Source of the DNA: an uncultured Oscillospiraceae bacterium
Lineage (GTDB): Bacteria > Bacillota > Clostridia > Oscillospirales > Oscillospiraceae
Length of the DNA: 55,251 nt
Direction of reading: 5' to 3'
Assembly (NCBI GenBank): GCA_951801655.1
Contig: CATONV010000008.1
Coordinates: 1-55,251, forward strand
The notes beneath the pieces were generated by a model. It had not been told where the DNA came from. It was given only the letters and a program-made list of their open reading frames with translations, and did not search any database. The stretch's first letter is position 1. Each line of letters starts with the position of its first letter. A program made the position numbers and the translations under genes. Positions 7,707-19,186 of the stretch are shown here, piece by piece.

Positions 7707-8648
7707 TCAAATTTTTCCCCGCTTGGCTTCCACAATCCCTGGAATGATGGAGAAAAGTGACCCCACCACAATAAGGACTACACCGATAAACATACTCTGG
7801 GATATTTCCTCCCCGTGAACCACCCAGGCCAGCAGGGGCGACAAAGAGGGTTTGAAAAAGTAAACCAAAGACACCACGCTGGCCGGCTGATATTCCATGG
7901 CCAGAAAGTAGGCACAGAAACCAACACCTGCCACGCCCACAGACACATAGAGAACATATGGTAGATTTGCCAAAGTGTACCCAGCTAAAATAGGAATATT
8001 GGCAAAGCTGTCCAGTCCCACGTTGCGGAACAGCTGGGCCAGCGCGGGGATATGGGTGAAAAGGATAAACATCAGCACAATCAAGTTGCCAAAGAGAAAG
8101 CTGAAGCAGGTGACCACCGCTCCGCCGAACTCCGCCACCTTCCGCTTGCCCATCACGCCGTACAGAGAGAAGAGAAGGGTGGACAGCAGCGCGAGGAATA
8201 CTCCGGTCATGTTCAGCCTAGTGTCCCAGGGACTGATGATGACGACTGTACCAATAACCTCTAAAACCAGTGCGGCAATATGCCGGGGCCTGATGGGTTC
8301 CTTCAACAAGAAAAAGGCCAAAAAAGTGACAAATACTGGGTTACAGCTGAACATTACTGCCGCCACGGAGGAGTTGGTATAGCTCACCGCCATCTGAAGA
8401 ACAGGCATACAAATGGCGATGCCGATCAGTCCCAGCAGGGCGAAGTATACGACGCTCTGCCGGTCCAGCCGCTTTCCCCGTTTTCTCAGGTTGTGCAGCG
8501 CCACCGGCAGCAAAAATACAAATCCGATGGCAAACCGGCACAAAGTCAGTTGAACCGGATTGATCTGCCCTGCGATGAATTTCAGCACTACCTCAAAGGT
8601 GGTAAACATCACCACCGCCACGGCGATATAGAGATAGCCTTTTTTCAT
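7707..8648 (-). CDS. EamA-family (DMT) transporter
   Basis: A 313-residue inner-membrane transporter with ten hydrophobic helices in two EamA repeats (conserved SVAAVMFSCNPVFVTFLAFFLL and PASVVSLVYFFKPSLSPLL helices carry the family prolines). It lies 25 bases downstream of ligA on the same strand and is probably co-transcribed with it. It differs clearly from the T-box-controlled transporter at 2713. The substrate cannot be predicted. Confidence 0.88.
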   Translation of the reverse strand: MKKGYLYIAVAVVMFTTFEVVLKFIAGQINPVQLTLCRFAIGFVFLLPVALHNLRKRGKRLDRQSVVYFALLGLIGIAICMPVLQMAVSYTNSSVAAVMFSCNPVFVTFLAFFLLKEPIRPRHIAALVLEVIGTVVIISPWDTRLNMTGVFLALLSTLLFSLYGVMGKRKVAEFGGAVVTCFSFLFGNLIVLMFILFTHIPALAQLFRNVGLDSFANIPILAGYTLANLPYVLYVSVGVAGVGFCAYFLAMEYQPASVVSLVYFFKPSLSPLLAWVVHGEEISQSMFIGVVLIVVGSLFSIIPGIVEAKRGKI

Positions 8649-8673
8649 TGGAACCCTCTCCCCTTTTATCTCT

Positions 8674-11302
<2,629 letters not shown>

Positions 11303-11318
11303 TGGTAAATTTCCTTTT

Positions 11319-12038
11319 CTATGATTTGACCGCCCCGGTCTCCAACTGTAAATAGGTGTCCGGAACCTGGCCCACGATCACCGTCTCGGCCACACACAGA
11401 CGGGTGTGGAGATGAGTCTCCACCTCCCCGCCGGGGAGCAGCAGCTTCATGGGGATGTCTACCTCAAGCCAGATGCGGTGGAGGGTCTGGTTCACGCCTG
11501 CGGAGGTGAGTTGGCTGTCAAACTCCGTGCGCACCGTCCCCACAGTCATAGACTTGGCCTTGATGGCTGGGCCCTTGGCCCACAGGGGTTCCAGGTCGAA
11601 CAGGCTGCCCAGGGGCACTTGGACATCAGACACGTCCACTCCCTCCAGCGCCTCCAGAATGGCGGCAGTTAGCTCCGCCCGGAGGAGATTCATCCCAGCC
11701 ATGTCGGTGGTCAGAGCGGTGATGGCGCCACCCTCATCCCGCTGGATGGTGACGAAGTCGCCGTAGCTTACCTGCCGGGCGGCCAGGTCGGCAGTAACGG
11801 CGTTTTCTACCACGGCAGTCATGGTATTCTGTGCCTGAGCAGAAGCGATCTCCGCTACCGCGGGGCGCAGCTTGGTTTCCAGCAGGGCGATAATCGACCC
11901 GGCTACCACAAGCGCCACCGCCATGGTTATCAGGGTCGGGGGAATTTTCAGTTCAGGACCAGGGCCCGTCCACACTGGTTTCCTACGGGCTGCCGGCCTG
12001 CGCATATACCGGACAAACTCTCGCCGCCAGGGCCCCAT
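11319..12038 (-). CDS. yunB: sporulation protein YunB-like
   Basis: A 239-residue protein with an arginine-rich N-terminus, one membrane helix (about 32-52, PPTLITMAVALVVAGSIIALLE) and an extracytoplasmic domain. VPLGSLFDLEPLWAKGP, SQLTSAGVNQTLHRIWLEV and GQVPDTYLQ match YunB, a sigma-E-controlled sporulation protein of Bacillus of unclear biochemical role. The start is preceded by GGGGGTGAGG. It lies 16 bases upstream of the VanZ-like gene on the same strand. Confidence 0.88.
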   Translation of the reverse strand: MGPWRREFVRYMRRPAARRKPVWTGPGPELKIPPTLITMAVALVVAGSIIALLETKLRPAVAEIASAQAQNTMTAVVENAVTADLAARQVSYGDFVTIQRDEGGAITALTTDMAGMNLLRAELTAAILEALEGVDVSDVQVPLGSLFDLEPLWAKGPAIKAKSMTVGTVRTEFDSQLTSAGVNQTLHRIWLEVDIPMKLLLPGGEVETHLHTRLCVAETVIVGQVPDTYLQLETGAVKS

Positions 12039-12088
12039 ATCCTCACCCCCTATAAGGTCAGGATATTCCCAAGCGGGCTTGACCTATG

Positions 12089-12415
12089 CTACCAGTCCCG
12101 TTCCCGGATGGCCTCCTCCACATCGATTGGAATACCAAACCACTTCAAAATGTAGCCCACAGTTGTTCCGATACAGTCACGGGCCACGGTCTCGATCTCG
12201 CTGTCGTTCTCGTCAAATTCATTCTGCAGGTCATTTACCGCGCAGACCGCCTCGTCCAGCTTCTTTTGGATGACCTCAGTATCAGTCTCGCCGTACTCCA
12301 GCAGGTCAATGACCTTCTGAAGCTCCGCCTTCACTTTGTCCACCAGAAAATCAGGGTAATAATCGTCCTGGTACATTTCATCCAACAGCTTATAGTTCGC
12401 ATCAAACGCTTTCAT
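12089..12415 (-). CDS. DUF5713-like protein
   Basis: A 108-residue acidic helical protein. YYPDFLVDKVKAELQKVIDLLE and the acidic tail VDEEIRE-type region match the DUF5713 pattern (recognition from memory). The start at 12415 follows GAGGGGAAC; the ATG at 12430 overlaps that ribosome site. No function is known for the family. It sits between the methionine gamma-lyase family gene and yunB. Confidence 0.72.
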   Translation of the reverse strand: MKAFDANYKLLDEMYQDDYYPDFLVDKVKAELQKVIDLLEYGETDTEVIQKKLDEAVCAVNDLQNEFDENDSEIETVARDCIGTTVGYILKWFGIPIDVEEAIRERDW

Positions 12416-12438
12416 TTCTGTTCCCCTCAATATAAATA

Positions 12439-13704
12439 TTAAACAGAGGACCCCAGCAGTTCCTGGACTGCCAGCAGGACACCCAGCTTGCCCGACTCGT
12501 AGGTCAGGCCGCCCTGGAGGTAGACGGTATAGGGCTCCCGCATGGGGGCGTCGGCGGACAGTTCAATGGACGCCCCCTGAATGAAGGCCCCCGCCGCCAT
12601 GATGACCTGACAGTCGTACCCAGGCATGTCCCAGGGCTCCGGGGTGACATAGGAATCCACCGGCGCGCCGAACTGGATGCCTTTGCAGAACTTTTTCAGG
12701 GCCTCCGGCTCTCTCATGTGGATCATCTGGATGATGTCGTGGCGAACCTCCGAGGAGTGGGGCTGGGTCTCGTAGCCCAGCGACTCCATCACCTTGGCGG
12801 CAAAGACGGCGGTTTTCACCGCCTGGGCCACCGTGTGAGGAGACAGGAACAACCCCTGATAGAGCAGCCGATTCTGTCCCAGCGTACACCCGCACTCCCC
12901 GCCGATCCCGGGCACGGTGAGCCGCATGGCGGCCCCCTCCACCAGGTCCCGCCGGCCGGCGATGTAGCCTCCGGTTGGGGCTAGACCGCCACCCGGGTTT
13001 TTTATCAGGGACCCAACCACCAGGTCGGCCCCTACGTGGGTAGGCTCGATGGCCTCCACAAACTCGCCGTAACAGTTGTCCACCAGGATGACGGCGTCGG
13101 GGTTGGCCTCTTTGATGACGCGGCACATCTCCCCAATCTCCGCCACCGACAGGGACGAACGGGTGGAGTAGCCCTTGGATCGTTGGATGAGTACCGCCTT
13201 CACACGGGTGTCGGCGGCGGCCTTTGCCATCCCCTCCAGGTCGGGCTGGTTGTCAAGCAGTTCCACTTGTCTGTACTCTACGCCGTAGTCTTTCAGGGAG
13301 CCGTGCCCTTTATCCACCGCCCCCACCACACCCAACAGGGTATCGTAGGGCGCACCCACGGCAGACAGCAGTACATCCCCCGATTTCAGCGCACCAAACA
13401 GGGCGCAGGCGATGGCGTGGGTGCCATTCACAAACTGAATCCGCACCAGGGCGGCCTCAGTGCCGAAAAGATCGGCGTAAATTTCGTCCAGTTTGTCGCG
13501 GCCCAGGTCGTCGTAGCCGTAGCCGGTGGTGCCAGCAAAATAGCCGTCGGCCACCCGGTGCTTCTGAAAAGCTGCCAATACCCGAGCGGTGTTCTCCTCG
13601 GCGATGGCGTCAATCCGGGCAAATTCCTTTGTCAATTGACTCTGTGCTTGGCTGCCCAGGGCCGTGACACGGTTGCTTATCTGTAAATGCATTTTACTTG
13701 TCAT
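12439..13704 (-). CDS. methionine gamma-lyase family PLP enzyme
   Basis: A 421-residue fold-type I pyridoxal-phosphate protein of the family formerly called aluminium resistance protein. Marks: RIQFVNGTHAIACALFG (cofactor phosphate region), ILVDNCYGEFVE with the aspartate that contacts the PLP ring, and GADLVVGSLIKNPGGG with the Schiff-base lysine. The family is related to cystathionine gamma-lyases but its reaction has not been settled. The first ATG (13704) has AGGA directly before it; a second ATG at 13692 is an alternative start. It follows murD by 33 bases on the same strand. Confidence 0.88.
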   Translation of the reverse strand: MTSKMHLQISNRVTALGSQAQSQLTKEFARIDAIAEENTARVLAAFQKHRVADGYFAGTTGYGYDDLGRDKLDEIYADLFGTEAALVRIQFVNGTHAIACALFGALKSGDVLLSAVGAPYDTLLGVVGAVDKGHGSLKDYGVEYRQVELLDNQPDLEGMAKAAADTRVKAVLIQRSKGYSTRSSLSVAEIGEMCRVIKEANPDAVILVDNCYGEFVEAIEPTHVGADLVVGSLIKNPGGGLAPTGGYIAGRRDLVEGAAMRLTVPGIGGECGCTLGQNRLLYQGLFLSPHTVAQAVKTAVFAAKVMESLGYETQPHSSEVRHDIIQMIHMREPEALKKFCKGIQFGAPVDSYVTPEPWDMPGYDCQVIMAAGAFIQGASIELSADAPMREPYTVYLQGGLTYESGKLGVLLAVQELLGSSV

Positions 13705-13737
13705 TCCTGTCTGTTTAGTGTATATATGTTCGAAGCG

Positions 13738-15123
13738 TTACAACTTATTCACCAACTGCTTGAACATCTTTCCGCGCTCCATAAAGTTTTTGAACTGGTC
13801 GAACGCCGCACAGGCCGGTGACAACACAACAACATCGCCGTCTTTCGCGATGTCATGGGCGGCGGTTACGGCGCAGGCCAGGTCCGCTGTCTCGATCAGT
13901 TTCATGCCGCTTTCTCCATAGCCCTCCGCTTCCTCCACCGCCTTTTTGATGGCGGGGGCGGTGTCGCCGGTGAGAATGAGTGCCTTAACCTGGCGGACAA
14001 TCTCTACCCCAAGTTGTATAAAGGGAACACCCTTGTCGTATCCGCCGGCAATCAGGATCAGCTTTTGCTCAAAGGAATCCAGGCAGGCCATCGTCCGGGT
14101 GGGGCTGGTTCCAATGGAGTCGTTGTAGTATTTTACCCCGTTCAGCTCCCGCACCAACTCGATACGGTGCTCTACCCCGGTAAACCGCTGGGCTACCGCC
14201 CGAACACACTTGTCCGGAACGATACCATCCACCGCCGCGATGGCCGCCATGTAGTTTTCTATGTTATGGACGCCAGGAATGCGAATATCGGGCAGCGGCA
14301 GGACCTCGCGGCTGCCCATCCCGTTGGTCAGCCAGATCGCGTCGTCCCGCAGGTAGACCCCCTCCTCCAGCTTCTGCTTGCGGCTGAACAGCATCGTCTG
14401 TCCGACCGCCGCTTTGGCCAGAGACCGGGTGATGTCGTTGTCATAGTTAAAGACGGCGCGGTCCTGGGTACTCTGGTGACAAAAGATGTTCAGCTTGGCC
14501 TCGGTGTACTCCTCCATCGTGTGGTGGTAGTCCAGGTGATTGGGGGACAGGTTGGTAAACACCGCCACATTGGGGCTGCGGTCCATGGTCATCAGCTGGA
14601 AGGATGACAACTCCACCACCGCCACATCCTCTGGAGTCATGCCGTCCACGTCCGGAAGCAGAGGCCGGCCGATGTTACCTCCAAGATAGACATTCAAGCC
14701 GGCCTCTTTCAAAAATTCGCTGATGAGAGTAGTAGTGGTGGTCTTGCCGTCACTGCCCGTCACGCCGATAATTTTGCAGGGACACAGCTGGAAAAACAAC
14801 TCCATCTCAGAGGTGAGAATACTCCCCCCTGCCACTGCTTTTTTCAGCTCCGGAACATTGGGACTGAGGCCGGGGGTGCGAAAAATAAGATCGGCCTTGT
14901 GGACTTTGGATAGATAGTCCGGCCCCAGCCGCAGTCTGGCCCCCAGGCTCTCCAGCTCAGCGGCCTGCTCCTCTACCCGTTCCCGTGGGGATTTGTCACA
15001 GACAGTTACCTTCAGCTCGGCACGCAGGAGGGTTCGGATCAGCGGGGTGTTGCTTACGCCCATCCCAATCACGGTAATGGATTTGCCGCGCAGGGTCTCC
15101 AAATAATCAGATGTGGTGGACAT
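13738..15123 (-). CDS. murD: UDP-N-acetylmuramoylalanine--D-glutamate ligase
   Basis: Adds D-glutamate to UDP-MurNAc-L-Ala in cytoplasmic peptidoglycan synthesis, using ATP. The 461-residue length is normal. Domain 1 is a Rossmann-like UDP-binding domain (VIGMGVSNTPL), domain 2 has the Mur ligase P-loop GVTGSDGKTTTT and the LGGNIGRPL motif, and domain 3 has YYNDSIGTSPTRTMACL. The start at 15123 is set by GGAGG seven bases upstream; an in-frame ATG at 15141 overlaps that site. It lies outside a dcw cluster and is followed by a PLP enzyme. Confidence 0.96.
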   Translation of the reverse strand: MSTTSDYLETLRGKSITVIGMGVSNTPLIRTLLRAELKVTVCDKSPRERVEEQAAELESLGARLRLGPDYLSKVHKADLIFRTPGLSPNVPELKKAVAGGSILTSEMELFFQLCPCKIIGVTGSDGKTTTTTLISEFLKEAGLNVYLGGNIGRPLLPDVDGMTPEDVAVVELSSFQLMTMDRSPNVAVFTNLSPNHLDYHHTMEEYTEAKLNIFCHQSTQDRAVFNYDNDITRSLAKAAVGQTMLFSRKQKLEEGVYLRDDAIWLTNGMGSREVLPLPDIRIPGVHNIENYMAAIAAVDGIVPDKCVRAVAQRFTGVEHRIELVRELNGVKYYNDSIGTSPTRTMACLDSFEQKLILIAGGYDKGVPFIQLGVEIVRQVKALILTGDTAPAIKKAVEEAEGYGESGMKLIETADLACAVTAAHDIAKDGDVVVLSPACAAFDQFKNFMERGKMFKQLVNKL

Positions 15124-15159
15124 GAAAGGTCCTCCTTCCATTATTTTCGTCTCCTTATT

Positions 15160-15188
15160 ATATTACCATATTTCACCGGATAATTCAA
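15160..15188 (-). promoter_or_regulatory. probable murD promoter
   Basis: On the minus strand TTGAAT (15188-15183), 17-base spacer, TAATAT (15165-15160), overlapped by a TATAAT at a less suitable distance. It lies between the upstream terminator and murD. Confidence 0.5.
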
Positions 15189-15202
15189 TCACAACCCAGC
15201 TG

Positions 15203-15235
15203 AAAAGGGCCCGCGCGGCATTTGCCGTGCGGGCC
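15203..15235 (-). terminator. terminator of the spoIIM-xerD unit
   Basis: A 12-base GC stem (15208-15219 with 15224-15235, one G-T pair), ATTT loop, followed on the minus strand by CTTTT. It lies 17 bases after the coiled-coil gene. Confidence 0.85.
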
Positions 15236-15252
15236 GCCTGATTCTTCCGACT

Positions 15253-15642
15253 TTATGCCAGCTGAAGTTCGCGAATTTCCTGGCTGTGGCGCTTGACGGT
15301 CAGCTCCAGAACCTCGACCCGTTCTTCCAGAGGATCGAACTCTTCGTGGGGTACAAACCGGTTCCACAGCGCCTGCTGCCCCTCCAGAAGCAGATCCAGC
15401 GTACGCTTCAGCTCGGTGTCTATATACACCCGCACCCCCATCACCCGGTCCTCCAGGCTGCCCACTCTCTGGTCCAGGGCGCCCACCTTGGATTCCAGTC
15501 GATCCATTCGCTGTTCCAGACGTGTGTAGTTCTCCCTCATGCCCCGGACATCCTCTTTCAGCTCATGGATATCCTGCCGCATGGGCTCCATTTTGGCCTC
15601 AATTACCTGGCCTATGGCTTGAAGCAGTTCCTGGTCAGTCAT
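15253..15642 (-). CDS. coiled-coil protein, 129 aa
   Basis: An unrecognised protein that is almost entirely heptad-patterned: residues 15-70 (for example LKEDVRGMRENYTRLEQRM and LESKVGALDQRV) and again 100-128. No membrane segment or signal peptide is present. It resembles small DUF-type coiled-coil proteins annotated only as hypothetical in Clostridia. It follows xerD by 20 bases and precedes the terminator, so it is the last gene of the spoIIM-xerD unit. Confidence 0.78.
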   Translation of the reverse strand: MTDQELLQAIGQVIEAKMEPMRQDIHELKEDVRGMRENYTRLEQRMDRLESKVGALDQRVGSLEDRVMGVRVYIDTELKRTLDLLLEGQQALWNRFVPHEEFDPLEERVEVLELTVKRHSQEIRELQLA

Positions 15643-15662
15643 GGTTCTCTCTCCTTATCTGT

Positions 15663-16550
15663 CTACGCCCGGGGATGGGCCTTTTTGTATACGTCTTTGA
15701 TCTTTTGGTTTATCAGCTTGGAATAAATCTGGGTGGAGGAAATATCCGCGTGGCCCAGCATCTCCTGTATGGAGCGCAGGTCGGCGCCGTTTTCCAGCAG
15801 ATGGGCAGCAAAGGAGTGGCGAAGCGTGTGAGGGGTAATATCCTTCTGAATGCCCGCCTTCTCCTGGTAGTACTTGATCAGCTTCCAGAACCCCTGGCGA
15901 CTCATGCGCTCGCCGCTCATATTGACGAACAGGGCCGTCTCATCCACTGAGTCCACCAGCTGAGGGCGGACATTATTTATGTACTCGCTTAATGCCCGGA
16001 TAGCCGTGGGGTACAGCGGAATGATCCGTTCCTTCCCCTTGCTGAAGCATTTCAGTATTCCGCCGGGCAGATTCAGGTCGTCCACATCCAGCTCGATCAG
16101 CTCGCTGACTCGAATCCCCGTGGCGTAAAGCAGCTCCAGCATGGCCCGGTCCCGGTAGCCCTTCAGGTCGGTGCACTCCGGCTGGTCCAAAAACAGCTCT
16201 ACCTCTTTGTTGGACAGCACCTGGGGCAGTTTACGCTCCACCTTGATGGGAGACACGGTTTTTGCCGGGTTCTGCCCCACGTAGCCCTTGCCAACCATGC
16301 AGGAGTAGAACGATTTGATTGAGGCCACCGAACGGGTGACTGTGGCGGGAGACTTGCCCCGCTTTACCAGAGAGTTGGCGTAGTCCTCCACATCTCGGGT
16401 TACCACTTGGGTAAGGTCCACCCCGCGCCCGTCCATAGCCGCGGCAAACTGGTTGACATCCCGGAGATAGGAGCTGACCGTGTTGGCCGAGGCCTGCTTT
16501 TCAGTTTTTAAAAAGTCCTCATAGGCCGACAGCAATTCAGACACGTCCAA
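15663..16550 (-). CDS. xerD: tyrosine recombinase XerD
   Basis: Resolves chromosome dimers at dif together with a partner recombinase. The 295-residue length is that of XerD. The catalytic set is complete: R in ATGIRVSEL, K in FSKGKERI, HTLRHS, LGHADIS and the tyrosine in TQIYSK. The neighbour spoIIM, immediately upstream by 18 bases, is the usual xerD neighbour in Firmicutes. The other Xer gene of this window is at 5104. Confidence 0.93.
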   Translation of the reverse strand: MDVSELLSAYEDFLKTEKQASANTVSSYLRDVNQFAAAMDGRGVDLTQVVTRDVEDYANSLVKRGKSPATVTRSVASIKSFYSCMVGKGYVGQNPAKTVSPIKVERKLPQVLSNKEVELFLDQPECTDLKGYRDRAMLELLYATGIRVSELIELDVDDLNLPGGILKCFSKGKERIIPLYPTAIRALSEYINNVRPQLVDSVDETALFVNMSGERMSRQGFWKLIKYYQEKAGIQKDITPHTLRHSFAAHLLENGADLRSIQEMLGHADISSTQIYSKLINQKIKDVYKKAHPRA

Positions 16551-16568
16551 AACTCCTCCATTTAAAAG

Positions 16569-17189
16569 TTAGAGAATGACCCGGGCCAATCCCCTGAGCA
16601 GTACCGGAACCACCCAATACTCCAGCAGTCCCGCCGCCAGAACCAGCCCCGTACATAGGCAGCCCCGGAACCAGCACGCCCCAGTGAGAGGAAGACCGGC
16701 CCGGCCCTCCCCCAGGGACTGGCGCAGCAGCTGACGGGAGAACAGAAATCCTGGCACACCCAACATAAACAGGGCGGGCGCCCACAGCAGCGCGGGCAGA
16801 CCAAGCAGCACAAAGGCGGGCAGCAGTCCCCTTCCGCCAAACACCCGGCAAAAGCACGCTACCGGGAAGGAAAAGAAGAAACCTCGCACTCCAAAAAGCA
16901 CCGGAAGTCCCACCAAACCCAGCGCCGTCAGACTCAAGACCAGAACGGCCAGCAGATATTTTACCTGTCCCCACAAAAGCGTCCACAGACTTCTGGGCAG
17001 CCTGCCGCCCTGAGCCAGGGCCAGGTAGTCGGCTAAGTAGGTACTCAGCTCCTCAGCACCCGCCCCGCTGGACAGAGAAGCCAGCAGACAGCCCGCTGTC
17101 CCTCCTGCCAGGAAAGCAAGCGCCAGCAGGGCCAGGGCACTACTCTGTTCTGACGGCAAGTCCCATTTTCTTTGGATCCTCATTCCCAT
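16569..17189 (-). CDS. spoIIM: stage II sporulation protein M
   Basis: A 206-residue protein with five to six hydrophobic helices. In Bacillus, SpoIIM works with SpoIID and SpoIIP in the mother-cell membrane to drive peptidoglycan thinning and engulfment. LWGQVKYLLAVLVLSLTALGLVGLPVLFGVRG-type glycine-rich membrane segments (about 70-100) are typical. The ATG at 17189 follows GAGGTG by six bases; a GTG at 17198 would start inside that site. It is the first gene of the unit with xerD and the coiled-coil gene. Confidence 0.85.
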   Translation of the reverse strand: MGMRIQRKWDLPSEQSSALALLALAFLAGGTAGCLLASLSSGAGAEELSTYLADYLALAQGGRLPRSLWTLLWGQVKYLLAVLVLSLTALGLVGLPVLFGVRGFFFSFPVACFCRVFGGRGLLPAFVLLGLPALLWAPALFMLGVPGFLFSRQLLRQSLGEGRAGLPLTGACWFRGCLCTGLVLAAGLLEYWVVPVLLRGLARVIL

Positions 17190-17380
17190 AGGCGTCACCT
17201 CAGCACAGCTTATGAGAGAGAGGGGAAAAATAGACGCCGGTTTCAGAGGTCTTCTCGGTTGGTAACTCTTACTATAGCCCCTTCCGCGTTTTTTCGCAAG
17301 GGGGTTTTGCGATTTTCTCCATTTTTGCCAATTCCATCAACTTGTTATGTTAATTGTGTTATGTAAACTGAAGAACCAAA

Positions 17381-17417
17381 GAAGTACCGGGGCCCCGATT
17401 CAGGGCCCCGGTACTTC
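17381..17417 (-). terminator. terminator of the SCIFF maturase gene
   Basis: Perfect 15-base stem (17381-17395 with 17403-17417), 7-base loop, followed on the minus strand by TTTGGTTCTT. It lies 57 bases after the scfB stop. The remaining intergenic DNA from 17190 to 17380 shows no gene. Confidence 0.85.
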
Positions 17418-17473
17418 TAAATCTGGTGTTTTACCGCACCATTTGCGCTACATATTGGTAAACCCTTGCGGCC

Positions 17474-18895
17474 TCAGCGATTGCGGCGATTGCATTCCGT
17501 ATTATTACATTCTGTATACTCCTGTGTTCCCATCCCCGCAGCAATCGCGTTGAGGGCAATGGCGCACTCCAGACGTTTCCTCTCCATGGCGCAGGCGACC
17601 TCATTTGAGCTTATTATGTCGCCATTGACAAGCAGATTTGAGGCAGAACAGCCCCCGCTACAGTAAAATCTGGCCCAGCACTCCCGGCAGGCCGGGCGGG
17701 TATACACATTCTGTTGGGCAAATTGACCAGAAATCTCCATGTCAAAGGAACCGTCGTGAACGCTGCCCATGCGAAACTCCTCTTTCCCCACAAACTGGTG
17801 ACAGGGGTAAATGTCCCCATCAGGGGTAATGGCCACGTATTCACAACCAGCCCCGCAGCCCCGCAGCCGCTTAATGACACAGGGGCCCTGGGCCAGGTCC
17901 ACATTGAAGTGGAAGAAGTTGATATCCTCCCTGTCTCTCAGGAGCCGGGCCAATGTCTCATACTCCTCCTCTACCCTTCTCAAATCTTCTTCCCGAATGG
18001 CAAAGGGATCGTCAGCCGGACCGCTGCACGGCTCAACCGACACATGGCGGAATCCCAGGTCGCCCATATGAAGCACATCCTGGGCAAAATCCAGACTCTC
18101 CCGGGTAAAGGTACCCCGGACATAGTAGTCCTTGGTTCCCCGCCCCGCTACCAGCTTTTGAAACTTGGGGACGATTACCTCGTAGCTCCCCTTTCCGTTT
18201 ACTGTGGGGCGCATCCGGTCGTTGGTCTCCTGGCGGCCATCCAGGGAGAGTACCACGTTGGACATTTCCCTGTTGATATAGTCGATGGTCTCGTCGTCCA
18301 GCAGAATGCCGTTGGTTGTGATCGTGAAGCGGAACACCTTGTCATTCTCTTTCTCCAGAGACCGGGCGTATTCCACCGTTCGTTTTACGGTGTCCATAGC
18401 CATCAGAGGTTCACCGCCAAAGAAGTCGATTTCGATGTTTCGCCGCTTGCCCGACTTGGCCACCACCCAATCAATAGCCTTCTTTGCGGTTTCGAAATCC
18501 ATGGTCATCCGGTGGCCGGTGCCGAAGTCGCCGGTAGAGGCGAAGCAGTACCTGCACCGCAGATTGCAGTCGTGGGACACATGGAGACACAGGGCTTTTA
18601 CCACCGCTGCCTTGGGCAGGGCCATGGCGGCCTCCGGGTCCAAGTAGTCGTCGGTGGTGAAGAGCAGTCCGGCGTTTTGCAGAACCCGCAGTTCCTGCCA
18701 GCCCTCCTCCAGCTCCCCAGGTGCGTACTGAGACAGTTGTTCCACCAAAGTCTGCGGGATCCTCCCCTCCCCTATCGGTCCCTCGCCGATTAACGTGAGC
18801 AAATCATAGGTCAGCTTGTCCAGCACGTGGACCGCTCCGCTGTTGACGTCCGCCGCCAGGTACTGACCCAGGGCGGTAAAGGTATGTACCATCAT
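17474..18895 (-). CDS. scfB: SCIFF peptide maturase, radical SAM/SPASM
   Basis: Installs thioether cross-links in the SCIFF peptide encoded next to it, using radical S-adenosylmethionine chemistry. The 473 residues contain an N-terminal peptide-recognition region (about 1-90), the radical SAM cluster CNLRCRYC (near 108-115), FFGGEPLM, and a C-terminal SPASM domain with auxiliary-cluster cysteines (CGAGCEYVAITPDGDIYPC and CRECWARFYCSGGC). The start at 18895 follows AAAGGAGA by seven bases; ATG 18916 is upstream of that site. A terminator-like hairpin separates it from scfA. Confidence 0.95.
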   Translation of the reverse strand: MMVHTFTALGQYLAADVNSGAVHVLDKLTYDLLTLIGEGPIGEGRIPQTLVEQLSQYAPGELEEGWQELRVLQNAGLLFTTDDYLDPEAAMALPKAAVVKALCLHVSHDCNLRCRYCFASTGDFGTGHRMTMDFETAKKAIDWVVAKSGKRRNIEIDFFGGEPLMAMDTVKRTVEYARSLEKENDKVFRFTITTNGILLDDETIDYINREMSNVVLSLDGRQETNDRMRPTVNGKGSYEVIVPKFQKLVAGRGTKDYYVRGTFTRESLDFAQDVLHMGDLGFRHVSVEPCSGPADDPFAIREEDLRRVEEEYETLARLLRDREDINFFHFNVDLAQGPCVIKRLRGCGAGCEYVAITPDGDIYPCHQFVGKEEFRMGSVHDGSFDMEISGQFAQQNVYTRPACRECWARFYCSGGCSASNLLVNGDIISSNEVACAMERKRLECAIALNAIAAGMGTQEYTECNNTECNRRNR

Positions 18896-18920
18896 CTGTG
18901 ATTCTCCTTTTGACATAAGT

Positions 18921-18950
18921 AAAAGGCAGGCGCAAAAGCGCCCGCCTTTT
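18921..18950 (-). terminator. partial terminator between scfA and scfB
   Basis: A 13-base stem with one mismatch (18921-18933 with 18938-18950) and a four-base loop, ending on the minus strand in CCTTTTACTT. It lies 13 bases after the scfA stop. It would let most transcripts end after the peptide gene and some continue into the maturase. Confidence 0.85.
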
Positions 18951-18963
18951 CAGGCTTTGTGAT

Positions 18964-19104
18964 TTACTTGTTCTCGCACTTCTGGTTGGCGACAGTGCAG
19001 GAAGTCTTGCAGGCGGACTGGCAAGAGGTCTGGCACTCACCGCAGCCGCCCTTGGCGGCGCTGGCCTTCAGCGTGGCTCCGTTCAGCGTCTGGATATGTT
19101 TCAT
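18964..19104 (-). CDS. scfA: SCIFF ranthipeptide precursor
   Basis: A 46-residue peptide (six Cys in forty-five residues). It begins MKHIQTLNGATLKASAA, the conserved leader, followed by a core with Cys at 21, 24, 28, 32, 36 and 43 (CGECQTSCQSAC and so on). The family is nearly universal in Clostridia and is modified by the adjacent radical SAM enzyme with Cys-to-Thr thioether links; its physiological role is not settled. An AGGAGGAG site precedes the ATG and a strong promoter lies directly upstream. Confidence 0.97.
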   Translation of the reverse strand: MKHIQTLNGATLKASAAKGGCGECQTSCQSACKTSCTVANQKCENK

Positions 19105-19157
19105 TTTATTTCTCCTCCTGTTTGGTTGCTTACAGCATTTTCTGCTATAGTGGAAGC

Positions 19158-19186
19158 ATTATAACACAGCGCTCCGGGAATTTCAA
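19158..19186 (-). promoter_or_regulatory. scfA promoter
   Basis: On the minus strand TTGAAA (19186-19181), 17-base spacer, TATAAT (19163-19158). It begins directly after the stop codon of the TIGR04086 gene, so the peptide has its own strong promoter. Confidence 0.85.
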
